A stretch of 32,820 bases of DNA from contig PKXJ01000035.1 of the NCBI GenBank assembly GCA_003132305.1, positions 170,974 to 203,793 of the forward strand, read 5' to 3'. Below the pieces are notes generated by a model. It was not told the origin of the DNA, did not search any database, and was given only the letters and a program-made list of their open reading frames with translations. The DNA is from Acidimicrobiaceae bacterium (GTDB taxonomy: Bacteria; Actinomycetota; Acidimicrobiia; Acidimicrobiales; RAAP-2). Made by a program: the position numbers and the translations under genes. Each line of letters begins with the position of its first letter. The stretch's first letter is position 1. This document shows positions 8,709 to 16,476 of this stretch, one piece after another.

Positions 8709-9320
8709 ATGTGGAGTAATGAAAAGACCGACGTTGCACTAACCACGCCGTTGTCGCTTCGTCAGCGCGCGTTTCGTGTGCTGCTCGCGACGCAGGGAAT
8801 CTTCTTCGTCGCGCTGGCGTGGTGCATGCTCCTCGAACACGGTTCCAATGCTCAGAGCTCGGGGATTTCGTTCTACGGCGTCAATCACCGCACGGTCGTG
8901 CTCGCCGTCGTTGGTTACGTCAGCGCCGCCGTGGGACTCTGGCGCCTGTCGTTGATCTTTAGAGAGAGTGGACTCGACCCACTCCTGTGGATGGGCCTGC
9001 GCGTGATCGCCGTGATGTTGGTCCTGCTCCTCGTGACGCCGTACAACGGAGGGCCGTTCCTCAACTGGGCGCACATGATCGTCGGCGTCGCCGGGGCGCT
9101 GACGCAGTTGGCGATAGCGATTTTGTTGTTGAGACGTTACGGATCACTCGCCGCGATCCTTGGCTTCTCCGTCCAGTTGAGCGGCGGTATCCTCGGCGCG
9201 TTCTCGTTACCGGACTGGCGTTTTCAGTTTCTCTTGTACGCCGAGACGATCTTTGAGTTGGGCTTTGGCTGGTGTCTCCTCCAGTGGACCAAGGTCTTGT
9301 CGAGTGACGTGGAGCGTTAA
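8709..9320 (+). CDS. Unknown six-helix membrane protein
   Basis: Not confidently assigned to a named family. The 203-aa product has about six hydrophobic segments (roughly residues 22-42, 62-82, 91-110, 117-141, 145-165 and 172-192), a short polar N-terminus and a short charged C-terminus, so it is an integral membrane protein. The overall layout resembles DUF998-like proteins, but no motif proves this. It is preceded by GGGAG at good spacing and follows ppa by 21 bases. Its stop codon shares the sequence TTAA with the stop of the convergent TetR gene. Confidence 0.7.
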   Translation: MWSNEKTDVALTTPLSLRQRAFRVLLATQGIFFVALAWCMLLEHGSNAQSSGISFYGVNHRTVVLAVVGYVSAAVGLWRLSLIFRESGLDPLLWMGLRVIAVMLVLLLVTPYNGGPFLNWAHMIVGVAGALTQLAIAILLLRRYGSLAAILGFSVQLSGGILGAFSLPDWRFQFLLYAETIFELGFGWCLLQWTKVLSSDVER

Positions 9321-9925
9321 GTCGAAAGCGAACTGGGCTCGCGACGGATGGCGGCCTCGGCCAGCACCGTCAGCGCGGTGAACCACTCGTCCGCGTTCAC
9401 CGACAGCGCGTGTTCTCCCTCGAGTTCAATCTGACCAAAGAAGAGGGCGTACCAGATTCTCGCGAAGGCCACGGCGCTCATGCCGTCGGCGAGGAGATTC
9501 ATGTCCTTGAGTGGCCTTACGCGGTTCACGATTCGCGTGGCTGCTTCCTTCTTTGCTTCGGCGATACCCGCGGTCGCCGTTGGATTGTGACGTGCGAAGG
9601 ACATGCTCTCGATTCGCTGAAGTCGGGCTTCCGTTCGGGCGGGGACTTGCGCGTCGGCGATGATGACCCGTAGGGCTTGGCGCAGGTCGTCCGTTGTCTT
9701 CACGGACTCCAGAGGATGGGTAAACGTCTCGGCGAGACCGAGCAAGACTTCACGAAATCGGTGCACGATGGCGCAGGCAATGAGATCTTCGCGATCGTCA
9801 AAGTAGCTGTAGAGCAGTGCGACGGAGATTTTGGCGTCAAAGGCCACGCGCTTCACGCGGAACTGCGTCATCCCGTTGAGCTCGATTTCGTGAGCGGCCG
9901 ACGCCAAAATCTTGTCACGCGTCAT
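9317..9925 (-). CDS. TetR-family transcriptional regulator
   Basis: A 202-aa TetR-type repressor. The N-terminal helix-turn-helix is canonical: DKILASAAHEIELNGMTQF, then VKRVAFDAKISVALLYSYFDDREDLI, about residues 4-50. The C-terminal ligand-binding domain is helical and divergent, as usual, so the effector is unknown. It is the last gene on the left arm of the divergent catabolic locus, 50 bases downstream of the aldehyde dehydrogenase, and probably has its own promoter: TAAACT lies six bases before the ATG inside a perfect palindrome, which suggests a leaderless, self-repressed transcript. It is the best candidate for local regulator of that locus, but the palindrome in the central promoter region is not the same sequence, so control of the whole locus is only inferred. 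Confidence 0.88.
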   Translation of the reverse strand: MTRDKILASAAHEIELNGMTQFRVKRVAFDAKISVALLYSYFDDREDLIACAIVHRFREVLLGLAETFTHPLESVKTTDDLRQALRVIIADAQVPARTEARLQRIESMSFARHNPTATAGIAEAKKEAATRIVNRVRPLKDMNLLADGMSAVAFARIWYALFFGQIELEGEHALSVNADEWFTALTVLAEAAIRREPSSLST

Positions 9926-9929
9926 TGAA

Positions 9930-9944
9930 CGAGTTTACAACTCG
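9930..9944 (-). promoter_or_regulatory. Candidate tetR operator with overlapping -10
   Basis: Perfect inverted repeat CGAGTT-TAC-AACTCG just upstream of the tetR ATG. On the minus strand it contains TAAACT, a good -10 hexamer ending six bases before the start codon, so repressor binding would block a leaderless promoter. No good -35 is visible. Confidence 0.5.
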
Positions 9945-9975
9945 CCGTCGCGCGCGAAATCTGGCCCGGTTGGTG

Positions 9976-11514
9976 CTAGCGCTGGGGCGGTGGTGGCCAA
10001 CCGGGAATAGGGCCGCGACCAGAGGGAAAGCGCACGTTCTTCGCCCGGACGAATTCGTGCAGTGTTTCGAGGCCGTACTCGCGACCGTAACCACTGCCCT
10101 TGACGCCACCGAACGGCGACCCGATGAAGTTTCGTCTCGTGTAGTTGTTCACGAAGACCATGCCCACCTCTAGACGTTGGGCCAGTCGAGCCGCGCGCGC
10201 TTCGTCGCGCGTGCAGATCGCCGCGGTGAGTCCGTAGGGCGAATCGTTCGCGATGTCGACAGCTTGGTGATCGCTGTCAAAGCGCATCAGCGAGGCGACG
10301 GGTCCGAAGATCTCCTCCTGGGCGATCGACATCTTCGCGGTGACGTCACCGAAGATGTACGGAGCGATGAAGTAGCCCTCGCGGAACTGCGAATCATGGG
10401 GGACAGTGCCCTGAAAGAGCAGCGTGGCGCCCTCCGTGACACCTAAATCAACGAAGTGCTGGACGCGCTGGAGCTGCTTAGCGTCGACCATAGGCCCGAT
10501 GTCAGTCGCGTCCTCGAGCGGGTCACCCACCACCAACTGCGCGGCCTTGTCGACGAAGCGTCGGGCGAACTCGTCGTAGATCGAACCGTGCACCAGTATC
10601 CGTGACGTCGAGGTACAGGCCTCACCCTGGTTGTAGAACATGCCCTCAATCGCCACGGCGACGGCGCTCTCGACGTCGGCGTCGTCGAGCACGAGCAGGG
10701 CGTTCTTCCCGCCCAGTTCCATTGTGGCGAATGTCAGGTTCTTCGCGGCGCCCTCCATCACTTTGCGTCCGGTAGCGGTCGAACCCGTGAAGGAGATTCG
10801 CTCGACTCGCGGATGCGCCACCAACGCCGCGCCCGCCGACATGCCGCTCACGGCGTTGATCACGCCCGGCGGCAAGACTTCGTTGGCGATTTCCGTGAGT
10901 CGCAGCACGGTAAGGGGTGCCTGCTCACCTGGTTTGATCACGACCGTGTTGCCGACCGCCAACGCGGGCGCGCACTTCTTGGAGAAGTGGATCGGGGGCC
11001 AGTTGAAGGGAAGAATCGCGGCGACGACGCCGTAGGGCTCGTAGGTCACGCGGGCCTCGATGGGACCCTGGTCGAGGATCTCGCCGCTCACGTAGTCGGT
11101 GACGCCGGCGTAGTAGTCAAAACTCGCGTGGCACGAGAGGACGTCGATGCGAAGGGCGTCTCGTTTGGGTTTGCCGACCTCGCGTGCGCAGAGTTCGGCT
11201 AACTCGTCGGCGTGGTCTCGTATGCGTTGCGCTACTTCGCGCATCATGGTGCCGCGCTCTTTGGGCGAGAGGTAACGCCAGACGTCTTCGTAGGCCCGCC
11301 GCGAATCCATCACCGCGCGGCCAACGAGCTCGTCGCTTGCTATCGCCACGCGCGCCAACGGCTGCGCGTTCGCCGCTTCGAGGACTTCGAAGGTCGCCGC
11401 GTCGTCGTCCGCGACGAAGGCGCCGCCGATGAACGACTGCCACACGGGGCGACGAAGGAGTAACGCGTCGGTGACGCTGGACTTGGTCGAACGCTGGTCT
11501 TCAGCAGTGGTCAT
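9976..11514 (-). CDS. NAD(P)-dependent aldehyde dehydrogenase
   Basis: ALDH superfamily, 512 aa. The catalytic set is intact: Asn171 in PFNWP, Lys194 in IKPGEQAP, Glu266 in MELGGK, Cys300 in GEACTSTSR, and the NAD-linked Glu in EEIFGPV. It oxidises an aldehyde to the acid; the sequence resembles betaine-, benzaldehyde- and hydroxymuconic-semialdehyde-type enzymes, and I see no sign of the CoA-acylating MmsA group, though neither is proven by eye. The N-terminus has an extension of about 20 polar residues before the first core motif. It lies in the left arm of the catabolic locus, 111 bases after the NMT1-like gene. A role in oxidising an aldehyde released by the adjacent 2-oxoacid or acetoin-type dehydrogenase is plausible but inferred. 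Confidence 0.92.
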   Translation of the reverse strand: MTTAEDQRSTKSSVTDALLLRRPVWQSFIGGAFVADDDAATFEVLEAANAQPLARVAIASDELVGRAVMDSRRAYEDVWRYLSPKERGTMMREVAQRIRDHADELAELCAREVGKPKRDALRIDVLSCHASFDYYAGVTDYVSGEILDQGPIEARVTYEPYGVVAAILPFNWPPIHFSKKCAPALAVGNTVVIKPGEQAPLTVLRLTEIANEVLPPGVINAVSGMSAGAALVAHPRVERISFTGSTATGRKVMEGAAKNLTFATMELGGKNALLVLDDADVESAVAVAIEGMFYNQGEACTSTSRILVHGSIYDEFARRFVDKAAQLVVGDPLEDATDIGPMVDAKQLQRVQHFVDLGVTEGATLLFQGTVPHDSQFREGYFIAPYIFGDVTAKMSIAQEEIFGPVASLMRFDSDHQAVDIANDSPYGLTAAICTRDEARAARLAQRLEVGMVFVNNYTRRNFIGSPFGGVKGSGYGREYGLETLHEFVRAKNVRFPSGRGPIPGWPPPPQR

Positions 11515-11625
11515 GTCATCTCGTTTCGTCTACTTCGTTGGTTCACGTTTCTCCTACGAACTGAGGCTAGTCACGTGCTGCGCGAACGCTCCACGTCACG
11601 TTCAACGTCGTACTCGTGGTCTGCT

Positions 11626-12543
11626 CTACTCGAGCGCACCCTCGAGCACCACGGTATCGAGGGCGCCCATGATCGCGTCGAGCTCGGGCGTGGGCGAGTA
11701 CGTGCGACGCAGATCGACGAGCGTCGCGATCGACGCGCGGTCCACTCGGCCACTCGCGACGAAGCCGGTCGTTGGATCACGCAGGCACTCGTAATGGTCC
11801 TGGGTCTCGCGTTCGCTGAGGTTGAGTAGTCGCATGGCGGCCTCGACGACGTCGGCCCCTCTCTCGCCAGCGACGATCTCGCGGGTCGTCGCGAGCAGCG
11901 CGTCGGCGAAGCGAAGGTTCACTTCGGTCACGCCACCTTCGCGACCCGCCAAGGTGGCGAGGACCGTGCCGTAGTACGGGCCGAGATCGGCCACGGGACT
12001 GACGATGGAGCACCCGGCACCGACCGCGCGCAGCTCGTTGCCCGCGTTCAAGATGGTCACCGCGCACGCACCGGCGATGAGCGCGTCTGTCCTTCGAGGC
12101 GTCGAGCCCATCGATTCGATGACGTAGTCACCGGGACGAAGGCCGGCCCTTTCGAGCAGGGCGTACGCCACGAAGGCGAACCCTGACTGGGGAACGTCGA
12201 CTCCAAGAATCTGTCCACGAAGTTCCTCGGGGCTGGCGATGCTCGCCGCGGCGCAGAGCGACAGGCCGAGTCCGCGGTCGATCCCGCAGATGATCTGCAG
12301 GGGGATACTGCGTTGGAGCGGGTTCGCCGACAAGAAGTGATAGGCGATGACGTTGTCGGGACTCGTGAACACCACGTCGAACTCACCAGCTTCGAGCGAG
12401 GTGAACTGCGCGGGCGAGGAGGGAACCAACGACTCGTTCACGTCAAGTCCCGCCCGATGAAACGCTCCCGAGGATCGCGCGAGGTCGATCAAGAGTGAGG
12501 GCGTGAAGGTCCCTACGTTGAGTTGTTCGTCGCGCGTCGCCAC
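11626..12543 (-). CDS. NMT1/THI5/SsuA-like periplasmic-binding-fold protein without signal peptide
   Basis: A 305-aa protein that starts directly with the binding-protein core: LNVGTFTPSLLIDLARSSG, then AGLDVNE, then a SLEAGEFDVVFTSPDNVIAY block. These are the strand-helix patterns of NMT1/SsuA type II binding proteins. There is no signal peptide or lipobox, and the GTG start is only 13 bases after the E2 stop, leaving no room for one. It should therefore be cytosolic. Known cytosolic relatives with this fold are enzymes (THI5, MqnA/MqnD, 4,5-dihydroxyphthalate decarboxylase) or ligand sensors, so this may be a pathway enzyme or effector binder, not a transporter part. No ABC permease of the Ssu/Tau type is near. 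It is translated with the E2 gene upstream, with a poor ribosome-binding site, suggesting coupling. Confidence 0.75.
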   Translation of the reverse strand: MATRDEQLNVGTFTPSLLIDLARSSGAFHRAGLDVNESLVPSSPAQFTSLEAGEFDVVFTSPDNVIAYHFLSANPLQRSIPLQIICGIDRGLGLSLCAAASIASPEELRGQILGVDVPQSGFAFVAYALLERAGLRPGDYVIESMGSTPRRTDALIAGACAVTILNAGNELRAVGAGCSIVSPVADLGPYYGTVLATLAGREGGVTEVNLRFADALLATTREIVAGERGADVVEAAMRLLNLSERETQDHYECLRDPTTGFVASGRVDRASIATLVDLRRTYSPTPELDAIMGALDTVVLEGALE

Positions 12544-12556
12544 GGGTAGTCGAGCG

Positions 12557-13912
12557 TTAGAGCTCGCTGGCCCAATCTCGAGTTTGCAAGATCTCCGTCA
12601 TACGAGCCAAGAAGCGTGCGGCGTACGCGCCGTCGATGACACGGTGGTCGAAGGTGAGGGCGAGGTTGCCCACCGAGTGAATCGCTATCGCCTCGTCCCG
12701 CGAGCCGTCGATCACCACGACGGGCTTGCGCACGACGCCGTCGGTGGCGAGGATCGCCACCTGGGGTTGGTTGATGATCGCGCCCGTTATGAGGGTGCCG
12801 AAGGGCCCCGGGTTGGTGATGGTGAACGTGCCGTGGGCCATGTCGTCGACGGTGAGCTTCTTCGAGCGCGCAGCGCCAGCGAGTTCGCTGATCTTTCGCG
12901 CGATGGCGCGCAAGTCGTAGCTGTCGGCGTGTTGGACCACCGGCACGACGAGCCCGCCGCCGTCCAAGTCCACGGCGATGCCGAGATTGAGATCGTGGTG
13001 CACGATCAACTCGTCGTCGCCCACCGAGCCGTTGAGGTACGGAAAGTCGCGCAACGCCGCGAGCGTGGCCAAAGCACTGAAGGGCAGGTACGTGAGGGAG
13101 AAGCCCTCTTGCTCCTTGAACGCGCCACCCTGGGTTCGACGCACGTCCTCGACGTGTTCGTAGTCCACCTCTTTTACCATCAAGGTGTGAGCCGAAGTCG
13201 CCTTCGAGCGCGTCATGTGCTCGGCGGTGAGCCGGCGAATCTTGGTGAAGGGGATGACCTCGTCGCCCGAACTCGCGGCATGACTAGTGCCTTGGCTGAT
13301 CATCGCTTCGACGTCGTGTCGAAGGATGCGACCGTCGGCACCGGTCCCGCGCACCGACGACGCGTCAATGTTGTGTTCACGCAGGAGGCGGCGAACGACG
13401 GGTGACAGCGGCGCATTCGACGTCTTGGCGGGTGACGCGACTTGGCTTTCGACGAAGGCCAGCACGTCGTCACGCGTGAGGCGGCCCTGGGGGCCGGTGC
13501 CGGGCACGTCACTGGCGTCGAGCTGATGCTCGGCGAGCAGGCGTCGTACGACGGGGGACACGTGGGCCCTGGACTCACTTGAGGCCGTTGCTGGCGCTTT
13601 GGTGCGCTCGGGCGTGACTGAAGTCGATGAGGTCGTTGAGGTCGCGGGCGCGTCACTTGGCGAAGCCTCTGGAAGGTCGTCGTAGCCGATGACCGCGAGC
13701 AACGTACCCACGTCGACCGTCTCACCCTCGGCCACGAGGATCTTCGTGAGTACGCCGTCGGCCGGTGACGGGATCTCGGTGTCCACTTTGTCGGTGGACA
13801 CTTCGAAAAGCGTCTCACCGCGCGTGACGGTGTCGCCCTCGCTCTTGAACCACTTGGTGACGGTTCCGTCGGCCACGGTCTCGCCGAGTTGGGGCATGGT
13901 GACTCTAGGCAC
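12557..13912 (-). CDS. Dihydrolipoamide acyltransferase (E2) with two E3-binding domains
   Basis: E2 core of a 2-oxoacid or acetoin dehydrogenase complex, 451 aa. Domains in order: one lipoyl domain (about 1-78) with lipoylated Lys42 in STDKVDTEIP; a Ser/Thr/Ala/Pro linker; a peripheral subunit-binding domain at 117-155 (SPVVRRLLAEHQLDASDVPG); a second, clearly homologous one at 168-205 (SPVVRRLLREHNIDASSVRG); and the catalytic domain from about 215, with His423 and Asp427 in DHRVIDGA. Most E2 proteins carry one such binding domain. It transfers the acyl group from lipoyl to CoA. The E1 genes are in the opposite arm, 9 kb away, and no E3 gene is in the window, so E3 must be shared. It lies 33 bases downstream of the hydrolase and 13 bases before the NMT1-like gene. 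Confidence 0.93.
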   Translation of the reverse strand: MPRVTMPQLGETVADGTVTKWFKSEGDTVTRGETLFEVSTDKVDTEIPSPADGVLTKILVAEGETVDVGTLLAVIGYDDLPEASPSDAPATSTTSSTSVTPERTKAPATASSESRAHVSPVVRRLLAEHQLDASDVPGTGPQGRLTRDDVLAFVESQVASPAKTSNAPLSPVVRRLLREHNIDASSVRGTGADGRILRHDVEAMISQGTSHAASSGDEVIPFTKIRRLTAEHMTRSKATSAHTLMVKEVDYEHVEDVRRTQGGAFKEQEGFSLTYLPFSALATLAALRDFPYLNGSVGDDELIVHHDLNLGIAVDLDGGGLVVPVVQHADSYDLRAIARKISELAGAARSKKLTVDDMAHGTFTITNPGPFGTLITGAIINQPQVAILATDGVVRKPVVVIDGSRDEAIAIHSVGNLALTFDHRVIDGAYAARFLARMTEILQTRDWASEL

Positions 13913-13945
13913 GACGCGTCAACGTTCTTGGTCCGGTCGTCTTCA

Positions 13946-15019
13946 TCACGCGGAACTCGAGACTTGTAGACGCTCGGCCATCCAGTCGGCCCCCTGGGGA
14001 CGATGACGGTAGATGACGTTGGCACCTGTGTGGTTGCCCTCTTCGAGCAGCAGTAGTTCGCTCTCGCCACGCGCTTCGCTCGCCAAGCGCTCACCGTCCT
14101 GCCAAGGGACGAGTCGATCGAGTTTTCCCACGATGACGAGCAGGGGCGTCGTGATTTTGCTGGCGTATTCTTCGAGGGTGATGTCCCACGCTCGCCGCTC
14201 CGCCTCTTCGGGTGTTGAACTGAACGTGCGCACTTGGAAGGCGTGCCGCGTCAACGGATTGAGGTTCTTCCATGAGGCGCCCATGTTGTAGGGGCCAGCC
14301 AGCGAGATCGTTCCCTTGATCGGGAGATCGGAACTCGCCATGCGCGCGGCGTAGAAACCCCCGAGGCTGACGCCCCAGACACCCAGACGCGAACTGTCCA
14401 CGTCGGCCATGGTCTCGAGGTGATCGATGACGACCTCACCGACGCGGTCCCATTCGGGTCGAATCGCAAGCGTCCATTCGGCTTCACCCTGGCCCGGACC
14501 GTCGAGGGCGAACGTCGCCATTCCGCGATCGAGAAATGCCCGCTCGACCTCACGGAACTCTTCCTTCGTCGAATCGAGGCCGGGAATCAAGATGACCGTG
14601 GGGTGAGGCCCATTGGTGTCGGGTGTTCGAAAGAGCGCGACCATCTTTGACCCCTCGAAGTCGATCTCCTCCCGGCGCCCAGCGGGAGTGAAGAGGGGCG
14701 TGGCCCTGTTGAGGGCGTCCACCGCTCGAGCGTGCGCCGCCTTGGCCTGGTCGGGGTCGTGGACGAAGAGGAACTTGCCGAAGTGAAAGTAGGTCGCGGC
14801 ACGGGCGTAGAACTCACCCGCACTGCGCGCGTGCCCTTGGGCGAGCGCCGCTTCAGCGAGCTCCAAGTGTACTTCAGCGCCCGCGCACCACGCCGCGCAC
14901 CAGTCATCCCAGTGTTCGAGGTCCCTCGTGATACGGTCGAAGTCACTCACCTCGACACCGTTGGAGCAAAAGCGCGGCTCCCAGTTGGCCACCGCAGTTT
15001 CCACCAGAACGTCTGCCAT
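13946..15019 (-). CDS. Alpha/beta hydrolase, 2,6-dihydroxypseudooxynicotine-hydrolase-like
   Basis: A 357-aa alpha/beta hydrolase with a helical N-terminal cap of about 110 residues rich in Trp, Ala and His, then the core. The nucleophile is Ser218 in GVWGVSLGGF, the acid Asp301 in VGKLDRLVP, the base His330 in EEGNHTGAN. An acidic residue follows the oxyanion loop (PGLDSTKEE). Cap, length and triad spacing match the DHPON-hydrolase/FrsA-like group. The best-known member, from nicotine degradation in Paenarthrobacter, breaks a C-C bond in a diketone-like substrate; other members are esterases. As first gene of the left arm, facing the importer genes, it is a likely early catabolic step, but the substrate is unknown. 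The ATG at 15019 follows GAGGGGGAAAC. Confidence 0.85.
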   Translation of the reverse strand: MADVLVETAVANWEPRFCSNGVEVSDFDRITRDLEHWDDWCAAWCAGAEVHLELAEAALAQGHARSAGEFYARAATYFHFGKFLFVHDPDQAKAAHARAVDALNRATPLFTPAGRREEIDFEGSKMVALFRTPDTNGPHPTVILIPGLDSTKEEFREVERAFLDRGMATFALDGPGQGEAEWTLAIRPEWDRVGEVVIDHLETMADVDSSRLGVWGVSLGGFYAARMASSDLPIKGTISLAGPYNMGASWKNLNPLTRHAFQVRTFSSTPEEAERRAWDITLEEYASKITTPLLVIVGKLDRLVPWQDGERLASEARGESELLLLEEGNHTGANVIYRHRPQGADWMAERLQVSSSA

Positions 15020-15116
15020 GTTTCCCCCTCGTGACGCGTAATAGATGCTGATGGTAATGGACTTTTCACCACGCTGAACAGTGGCGATTCATTGAATTCT
15101 TTTCATGCGCCCGCGG

Positions 15117-15145
15117 TTGACGGCGTTCCACCACGTCGTTAGGGT
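15117..15145 (+). promoter_or_regulatory. Candidate sigma-70-type promoter of the importer arm
   Basis: TTGACG (15117-15122) and TAGGGT (15140-15145) separated by 17 bases, pointing toward the binding-protein gene 80 bases away. This is the best promoter-like pair in the 206-bp gap between the two arms. The opposite arm must start in the same gap; I see only weak hexamers for it. Confidence 0.5.
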
Positions 15146-15151
15146 TAGCCC

Positions 15152-15168
15152 ATCACTCACCGAGTGAT
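15152..15168. promoter_or_regulatory. Candidate operator palindrome of the divergent locus
   Basis: Perfect inverted repeat ATCACTC-ACC-GAGTGAT, beginning six bases after the -10 and therefore covering the expected transcription start. Size and symmetry fit a TetR or GntR-type dimer. It differs from the palindrome before the tetR gene. Confidence 0.55.
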
Positions 15169-15225
15169 CGGACCTGGACTACTGCATCGGGGAAGCGCCG
15201 GGGACGTATAACGCTGGGGGAAACT

Positions 15226-16473
15226 ATGAATAGAAAAGGAAGAAATTTTCGCGCGCTGGGTGTAACTTCGGTCGCGCTCGCGTCGTTGGCGATGATGGCC
15301 ACTTCGAGCGGAGCGTCGAGCAGCACGATTGCCAAGGGCAAGCCCGTTACGATTGGGATTTCGCTCTCGCTGTCGGGTGACTTCTCGGGCGACGGAAGCG
15401 CCTTCAAGCAGGGTTATGAGCTCTGGCGCGACACGGTGAACAAGACCGGTGGGCTACTCGGTCATAAGGTGAAACTCGACATCGTGTCGGACGCGTCCAG
15501 TCCCACACAGGTCGTGACGAACTATCAGAAGTTGATCTCGCTGGACCACGTCAACTTGACCGTTGGGCCGTTCTCGTCACTGCTGAGCTTGCCCGCGGCG
15601 AGAGCCGTCGCTCGTTATGGCTACGCGATGGTCGAGGGAGCTGGTGGTGCGCCGTCCGTCTTCCAAGCTGGACTGACGAACCTTTTCGACGTGTCGATGC
15701 CGGTAAAGGACGCGTTGGTGCCGTTCGCAACGTGGATCGCCTCGCTGCCGGCGAACAAGCGTCCAAAGTCGGTTGCGTACGTGACCACGAACGACGCCTT
15801 CACCGAGCCACAGATACCCGTCGCGAAAAAGATCATCTCCGCCGCGGGTGTGAAGACCGCGTACTACTCCGTCTTTCCAGCGGAAACCACGGACTACACT
15901 CCGATCGCCGACGCGGTAGCGGCCGTCAAGGCGCAGGTCGTGGTTCTTGGTTCCGTTGACGTTCCGACGGTGTCGGCGTTCATGCAGGCGTTCGAGCAAG
16001 CGCACTACAGCCCCGAGGCCTTCATCGCCACGGGTGGTCCGGACCAAGGTACGGCGTTCAGTTCGGTCGTGGGCATCAAAAACGCCGACGGCATGATGGT
16101 GCCCAACGCGTGGTACGGCTCGGCGACGACGCCCGGCAGTGCGGCGATGGTCGCGGCCTACATCAAGAAGTACGGCGGTACTGCGGCGACGGTAAGTGCC
16201 GACGTGGCCGAGGCCTACTCCGTGGGTCAGGTCATCGACCAGGCGGTCACCGCGACGAAAGGCTTCGACAACGCCAAGATCATCAAGTACCTCCACTCGG
16301 GAGTGACCTTGAGTAGCGTGCAGGGACCGGTGAAGTTCGACAAGCTCGGTGAGAACAACCAAGCGACGGCGTTCACCTTCCAGTGGCAGGGCAAGAACTT
16401 CGTTGAAGTCAACCCAACCTCGAACAAGGCCGCCAAGCCGATACTGTTCCCGAAGCCGGTCTGGGGCAAGTAA
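15226..16473 (+). CDS. Liv-type ABC transporter substrate-binding protein
   Basis: Type I periplasmic-binding-fold protein (Peripla_BP_6), 415 aa, with an N-terminal Sec signal (charged MNRKGRNFR, hydrophobic core LGVTSVALASLAMMA, then Ser/Gly/Ala). The mature start VTIGISLSLSGDFSGDG is typical of branched-chain amino acid, amide, urea and aromatic-acid binding proteins, as are DIVSDASSPTQVV and the GPFSSLLSLPAARAVA block. The ligand cannot be set from sequence. Unusually for a monoderm-type actinobacterium there is no lipobox Cys, so the protein is not predicted to be a lipoprotein. A run of GGGGGAAA precedes the ATG. It is the first gene of the right arm, three bases ahead of the permease. 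Confidence 0.92.
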   Translation: MNRKGRNFRALGVTSVALASLAMMATSSGASSSTIAKGKPVTIGISLSLSGDFSGDGSAFKQGYELWRDTVNKTGGLLGHKVKLDIVSDASSPTQVVTNYQKLISLDHVNLTVGPFSSLLSLPAARAVARYGYAMVEGAGGAPSVFQAGLTNLFDVSMPVKDALVPFATWIASLPANKRPKSVAYVTTNDAFTEPQIPVAKKIISAAGVKTAYYSVFPAETTDYTPIADAVAAVKAQVVVLGSVDVPTVSAFMQAFEQAHYSPEAFIATGGPDQGTAFSSVVGIKNADGMMVPNAWYGSATTPGSAAMVAAYIKKYGGTAATVSADVAEAYSVGQVIDQAVTATKGFDNAKIIKYLHSGVTLSSVQGPVKFDKLGENNQATAFTFQWQGKNFVEVNPTSNKAAKPILFPKPVWGK

Positions 16474-16476
16474 GCC

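Noticed and set aside
11640-11660. CTCGAG repeats near the NMT1-like stop codon as a terminator
   Set aside because: They lie within the last codons of the gene, are short, and have no T-run; chance in GC-rich coding sequence.
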